Assembly (NCBI GenBank): GCA_029056055.1
Contig: JAIDCC010000051.1
Location: forward strand, 1-64,000
DNA from: Duncaniella sp.
GTDB lineage: Bacteria; Bacteroidota; Bacteroidia; Bacteroidales; Muribaculaceae
DNA length: 64,000 nucleotides
Direction of reading: 5' to 3'
Shown: positions 60,013-64,000 of the stretch, piece after piece
How positions within the stretch are numbered: the first letter of the stretch is position 1
Layout of the letters: each line of letters begins with the position of its first letter
The notes under the pieces: generated by a model
What the model saw: only the letters and a program-made list of their open reading frames with translations
The model's database searches: none
Told to the model about the DNA's origin: nothing
Translations under genes and position numbers: made by a program

Positions 60013-63000
60013 TCAGAGCACCACTGCTTTGGCGGTGACGGAGCCGGCGCGGACGATGTAGAGGCCGGGGGCGAGGCTTACGCTGAGGTCGCCCGAGGCG
60101 TCGGAGGCGTGGTAGAGGGTGTGGCCGGCAGTGTCGGCTACGGTGACCTCATTGCCGTCGAGGCCTTTGATGACTACGAGACCCTTACCGGCGAGGATGC
60201 GGATGGCCGGGGCGGCGTCGACACGGTCGAGAGCCGACTTGGTGAAGTCGACCTGCACGCCCTCGGAGGGAGCGGATTCGCCGTGATTGTAGACGCAAGC
60301 CACGTGGTAGGTGAGGTTGTAGGTGCCGTCGGCGAGGTCGGGCTGATGGATGTGGCCGCACTCGCCGAGGAGTTCGGCATTGACGCGCTTGCCGTCGCAG
60401 TAGACGTTGTAGCCGTGGATTTCGAGGTCTATGACGGCGTCTTTGGCTGAAATCATGCGGAAGTCGTCGAGGAGGAAGGCATACTTGTCTTCAGAGATGC
60501 AGCGCACGGCAAAGTAGGTGGTGCCTTCGGGGAGAGTGAAGGCGTAGCGTGTCCAGTCGCCGGTGCTTTCCTGCTCGGAGAGGAGGGTGAAGTCGGCGAT
60601 GGCTTTGCCTGTTGTCGAGTAGAGCACCTGGAATTTGTCGACTCCATAGGTGTCGATTGACTTGGCGTAGAACGAAATCTCCTGCTCGCAGCCGGCGAGT
60701 TCGGGCGACACGAGCCAGTCGTCGTTGTAGCGGTCGCCGTCAGGCTTTGAGGCGAGCGAGAGGAACATCTGCTTGCCGCTGTGGCAACCGAAGACGTTGT
60801 CTTCCTGGAGGTGGCTGTTGTAGACCACGAAGGCCATGGGCTCGCCAACGCCGGGGTAGTCGAAGGTGCCGGTGTAGGTGGGGAGGCCGTCTTCGTCATA
60901 GACGGTCCAGTCGCCGATGTTGTCGCCTTCGATGACCGAGGTCGGAAGGCCGGTCGAGAAGGGGGTGTAGCTTTCGAGGTCGTCGGTAGAGGGCGAGGGG
61001 ACGATGGTGGTGAAGTCGGGTTCGTTCCACGAGAGGGTCACCTCGGTGTCGCTGTTCTGCACGGCAGTCAGCGCGAGCGGCGCGGGCAGAGTGGGACGGA
61101 GGAAGACTACGGAAGCTTCGGGAGTGGCATTGTCAGACTCGTTTTGGTCGGCCGCATAGTTGAGCACAGCCTTGAAGACGGGAGCGTCGGGAGCGGTGAC
61201 TGCGAGCGAGGTGGTGAAAGTCACGTCGGTGTGGACTTCGGGGTGGAGCGAGACACCTTCGCGGCTTTCGATGAGTTCGTCGTCGCGGTAGAGGTCGACG
61301 GTGTAGCCCGCGGCAATGTTCTTGCCGGCGTTCTCGTAGGAGACGGTGACGGGGAACTCCTCGTTTGCCTCGACGCTTTCGGGCACGGAGATGCCGAGCA
61401 CGGCGAGATTGTGGTCGACGTCGTTGGTGATGCGGAGATTGTCAACGGCCATGATGTCGTAGTCGACAATCTCGGCGAGAAGGCTGATGCAGATGACCTG
61501 GTCTTTGAACGCGGAGAGGTCGACGGTCTTGCGTTTCCAGTCGAAGTGGGTCTCGCCGGTGGGGACGTCGCCGAGGATGGTCCAGCCCTTGCCGTTGTTG
61601 ACCGAGACGGTCAGACGGTTTTCCGACTCCATGAAGTCGTAGAGGTAGAAAGTGAGGACGGGCTTTTCGAGACCTGTGAGGTCGAAGAGGCTCGAGATGA
61701 GCGCCGAGGTGTTGTCATCGGAATAGTAGGCGTTGTAGGCCACGACAGCCGAGCCGCCGTCGTAGGTGTCGATGCCGAGTTCGCTGCCGGGGTAGACGTC
61801 CCACGAGGTGAACGATTCGGGCGAAGCTTCGGCACCCCATTCGTAGTCGGTGACACGTCCGCCGAACGACTCGCGGGCGGGAGTTGCTTCGGGGCGGCCG
61901 AGGGGATAGATGTTGGAGAGACCGCCGTCGCTGATGCCGCCGATAGCCTCAGCCTCGACGATGTAGTTGACGAACACCTGGTCGGCCGAGGGGTCGACAC
62001 ACTGCTCGGTGAACTGAGTAGAGGTGAGACCGGTGGCCACGGTGAGGGGATTCGAACCGTTTGCCACGCGCTGCACGTTGTAGACAATCGGGGTGTTGCC
62101 CAGCTCATGACCCATGAGGTCGTGGGTGGGAGCTTCCCAAGTGACGACAGCCTCGCCGGTGTTGGCACCATACTCGACAGCCACCACGGGCGCCTTGGGA
62201 GCGGTCAGACCGATGTAGGCCGAGACTTCGGTCTCGACGCCGCGGCCGTCGGCCGAAGAGGGAGTGACGACGTAGCGGTGTGAGCCGTTGGCGGGCGAAT
62301 CGTCGGTGAACTGCAGAGCTTGTCCCGGCTCGGAAGCCTCGACACGGCCGATTTCGTCGCCGTCGCGCTCGATGATTACTTCACCACCGGCGGTGAGATT
62401 GTCGCCGACCATGTTTTTGACGGGATAGTTGAAGGTCAGGAGAGCCGAGAGAGCGCCCGATGCGTCGGGGGTCACGACAAGGTCGGTCACGGCAGCGGGA
62501 GCAAGAGCCGAGGAGCCTTTGGAGACGGCGACATTGTCGAGGTAGATGATGTTCTGGAACGTGTCGCTGATGGCGTGGAAAGCCACGTAGTAGACACCGC
62601 TTTCCTGTGCGATGAACGAAGCTTCGTAGGTGGCGTAGTCTTCACCGCTGAATTCGAAAGGAGCGAGAATCACGGTGCCTTCGGCGAGCGAGGCAGCGTC
62701 GTTGCCGCGCGCCACGACGAATTCCATCTTTTCAGTGTAGTAGGAGCCTGTGCCCTTGATGTCGGCGCTGATGGTGTAGAGCTTGCCGCGCTCGAATTTG
62801 ACGGGGTGAAGCACCGCCCAGTCGTCCTGCGGCTTCGAGTAGGAGTAGTTGAGGCGGAGACGGCCGCTTTCGGCGAAGAACTGCCATTCCCAGGTTTTGC
62901 CGTCTTCGTTAGCGTCGACAAAGGTGAAGTAGTCGCGGCTGCTTTCAAGCTCGAAGTCCTGGCTGTAGGGGAGCGTGAGATAGCCTGAGATGTAGCCGTT

Positions 63001-64000
63001 TGAGAGCGATTCAGATGAGCGGCTGTCGCCATTGACGGCAATGACTCCGAAGGACCATGCGGTGAGCTCGTCGGTGACGGGGATGTCGCAGGTGTAGGCG
63101 AGGTCGGTGAGGTTTTCGGCCACCACTTCGCCCGAAGGATAGGAGATGACGGTGTAGGAAATCTGAGCGCCGGGCACTTTCACTTCCTGCCATGAGAGCG
63201 AGAGCTTGTCGTCGACCACCGTGAGCGCAACCTTCGAGGGAGCTGCGGGGAGAGCGTAGCCAATCCACGCGGTGACGGAGGCAGAGGCGCCTTCGGCATC
63301 AGCCGTGCTGACTTTGACGGTGAAAGTGTATTCGCCGGAAGCGTCGAGAGTGACGGGGCACGACACCTCATCGCCCGCGGCGCCCTGACCGGAGGTCAGC
63401 TCGGTGCCGTTGACGAGGAGAGAATAGGAGACTGTGCCGGAGAGAGCGGCGCCGGAGACAGTGGCGGAGGGGAGCGTGAAGGTCACGTTGCCCGAAAGCG
63501 ACTCGCCTTCAAAGAGGGCGGAGAGGCCGGCTGCGGCCGCGGGACCGTTTTCGGCCACGGGAGTCTCGGGGACAAAGAGGCTGAGAATCTGGGCGTTCTC
63601 GGGAATTTCGTAAAGATAGGTGGGCTTGGCCGTCTCGAGGTCAATCTCGTAGAGGTCAGACGAGTAGCCGGAATAGTAGATATAGAAACAGCGGCCGGTA
63701 GCGGGGTCGATGGTGCCGGCGGTCATCATGGGGCTTCCGAGGCCTGTCTGACCGATTGTGGTGATGGCTGCCGTGGTCTTGTCGAAGCTGACCAGCTCGC
63801 CGCTGCGGCGGATGCCGTAGACCGAGCCGTCGGCTGCACACATGAGAGCCGACCAGTCGTCGGTGCCGAGCTTGCCGATGTTTTTGTAGTCGTAGGTGTT
63901 CATGTCCATCACGGCGAGGTAGTAGTAATAGTCATCGTCGCGAGTGATGGCGTAGGCGCGGCGGCTCATGGGGTCGAAGGCCATGGCGCGAGCGTTGAAG
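60013..64000 (-). CDS. Giant secreted adhesin-like protein with choice-of-anchor J and Fn3-like domains and T9SS tail (5' partial)
   Basis: The frame is open at the right edge (upstream of a non-initiating Met it reads FNARAMAFDP), so the N-terminus lies outside the window. The visible 1,328 residues start with a beta-propeller-like segment (DDWSALMCAADGSVYGI). Fibronectin-III-like modules follow, alternating with three choice-of-anchor J/cleaved-adhesin jelly rolls: YFTFVDANEDGKTWEWQF, then FDWKRKTVDLSAFKDQVIC, then DDWLVSPELAGCEQEISFY. The C-terminus (VTVADTAGHTLYHAS...LAPGLYIVRAG) is a type IX secretion tail. Relatives include the haemagglutinin domains of gingipains, so adhesion to host or dietary material is likely. 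It is not part of the neighbouring enzyme operon. Confidence 0.78.
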   Translation of the reverse strand, partial: FNARAMAFDPMSRRAYAITRDDDYYYYLAVMDMNTYDYKNIGKLGTDDWSALMCAADGSVYGIRRSGELVSFDKTTAAITTIGQTGLGSPMMTAGTIDPATGRCFYIYYSGYSSDLYEIDLETAKPTYLYEIPENAQILSLFVPETPVAENGPAAAAGLSALFEGESLSGNVTFTLPSATVSGAALSGTVSYSLLVNGTELTSGQGAAGDEVSCPVTLDASGEYTFTVKVSTADAEGASASVTAWIGYALPAAPSKVALTVVDDKLSLSWQEVKVPGAQISYTVISYPSGEVVAENLTDLAYTCDIPVTDELTAWSFGVIAVNGDSRSSESLSNGYISGYLTLPYSQDFELESSRDYFTFVDANEDGKTWEWQFFAESGRLRLNYSYSKPQDDWAVLHPVKFERGKLYTISADIKGTGSYYTEKMEFVVARGNDAASLAEGTVILAPFEFSGEDYATYEASFIAQESGVYYVAFHAISDTFQNIIYLDNVAVSKGSSALAPAAVTDLVVTPDASGALSALLTFNYPVKNMVGDNLTAGGEVIIERDGDEIGRVEASEPGQALQFTDDSPANGSHRYVVTPSSADGRGVETEVSAYIGLTAPKAPVVAVEYGANTGEAVVTWEAPTHDLMGHELGNTPIVYNVQRVANGSNPLTVATGLTSTQFTEQCVDPSADQVFVNYIVEAEAIGGISDGGLSNIYPLGRPEATPARESFGGRVTDYEWGAEASPESFTSWDVYPGSELGIDTYDGGSAVVAYNAYYSDDNTSALISSLFDLTGLEKPVLTFYLYDFMESENRLTVSVNNGKGWTILGDVPTGETHFDWKRKTVDLSAFKDQVICISLLAEIVDYDIMAVDNLRITNDVDHNLAVLGISVPESVEANEEFPVTVSYENAGKNIAAGYTVDLYRDDELIESREGVSLHPEVHTDVTFTTSLAVTAPDAPVFKAVLNYAADQNESDNATPEASVVFLRPTLPAPLALTAVQNSDTEVTLSWNEPDFTTIVPSPSTDDLESYTPFSTGLPTSVIEGDNIGDWTVYDEDGLPTYTGTFDYPGVGEPMAFVVYNSHLQEDNVFGCHSGKQMFLSLASKPDGDRYNDDWLVSPELAGCEQEISFYAKSIDTYGVDKFQVLYSTTGKAIADFTLLSEQESTGDWTRYAFTLPEGTTYFAVRCISEDKYAFLLDDFRMISAKDAVIDLEIHGYNVYCDGKRVNAELLGECGHIHQPDLADGTYNLTYHVACVYNHGESAPSEGVQVDFTKSALDRVDAAPAIRILAGKGLVVIKGLDGNEVTVADTAGHTLYHASDASGDLSVSLAPGLYIVRAGSVTAKAVVL

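Noticed and set aside
1..64000. tRNA, rRNA or a complete insertion sequence
   Set aside because: No cloverleaf-like sequences, rRNA segments or transposase reading frames were recognised by eye. A tRNAscan or ISfinder search would be decisive.

Overview
The window looks like a Bacteroidales gut commensal chromosome, most likely Muribaculaceae (inference). The reasons are three SusC/SusD pairs, a hybrid two-component regulator, TAnnTTTG-type promoters with almost no Shine-Dalgarno signals, Por-secretion-like C-terminal tails, and moderately high GC. About 90% of the window is carbohydrate-utilisation genes.

Layout. (1) 1-2134 is a decayed prophage edge. It holds the 3' end of a MuF-type head protein fused to a likely nuclease toxin, two small phage-type genes on the minus strand, a broken phage ORF, and a direct repeat of about 185 bp. 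(2) 2424-14678 (plus) is a compact starch-utilisation locus: a membrane-anchored SusR-like/DUF6377 regulator, SusC, SusD, a SusE/F-like lipoprotein with four CBM26-like repeats, a lipoprotein GH13 amylase and a SusB-like GH97. (3) 14877-15527 (minus) is a stand-alone flavin reductase. (4) 15668-34779 (minus) is an exo-glycosidase block: GH92, GH110, GH36, a sialate O-acetylesterase-like enzyme, a hybrid sensor/AraC regulator, two GH36-like enzymes and an FG-GAP surface protein. (5) 34961-50938 (minus) is a seven-gene surface operon of two SusC/SusD pairs interleaved with three fasciclin (FAS1) lipoproteins, ending in a strong terminator. (6) 51321-59912 (plus) diverges from it: GH95, GH2 beta-mannosidase, GH3 and a ROK kinase. 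(7) 60013-64000 (minus) is the 3' end of a giant cleaved-adhesin/fibronectin-type secreted protein.

How it works together. Regions 4-6 read as one large PUL. The SusC/D-FAS1 surface complexes would bind and import oligosaccharides. Periplasmic exo-enzymes would remove alpha-Gal (GH110, GH36), alpha-Man (GH92), alpha-Fuc or alpha-L-Gal (GH95), O-acetyl, beta-Man (GH2) and beta-Glc (GH3) groups, the ROK enzyme would phosphorylate a product, and the HTCS would sense a fragment. No endo-acting enzyme is present in this block. The enzyme set fits host glycans capped with alpha-Gal and fucose better than plant mannan, but the substrate is inferred.

Most unusual items: a family of three ~120-bp palindromes with base-pair-compensating differences, placed between co-directional genes; the FAS1-SusCD operon, one SusC of which has no recognisable TonB box; and the AT-rich toxin module on the phage head protein.
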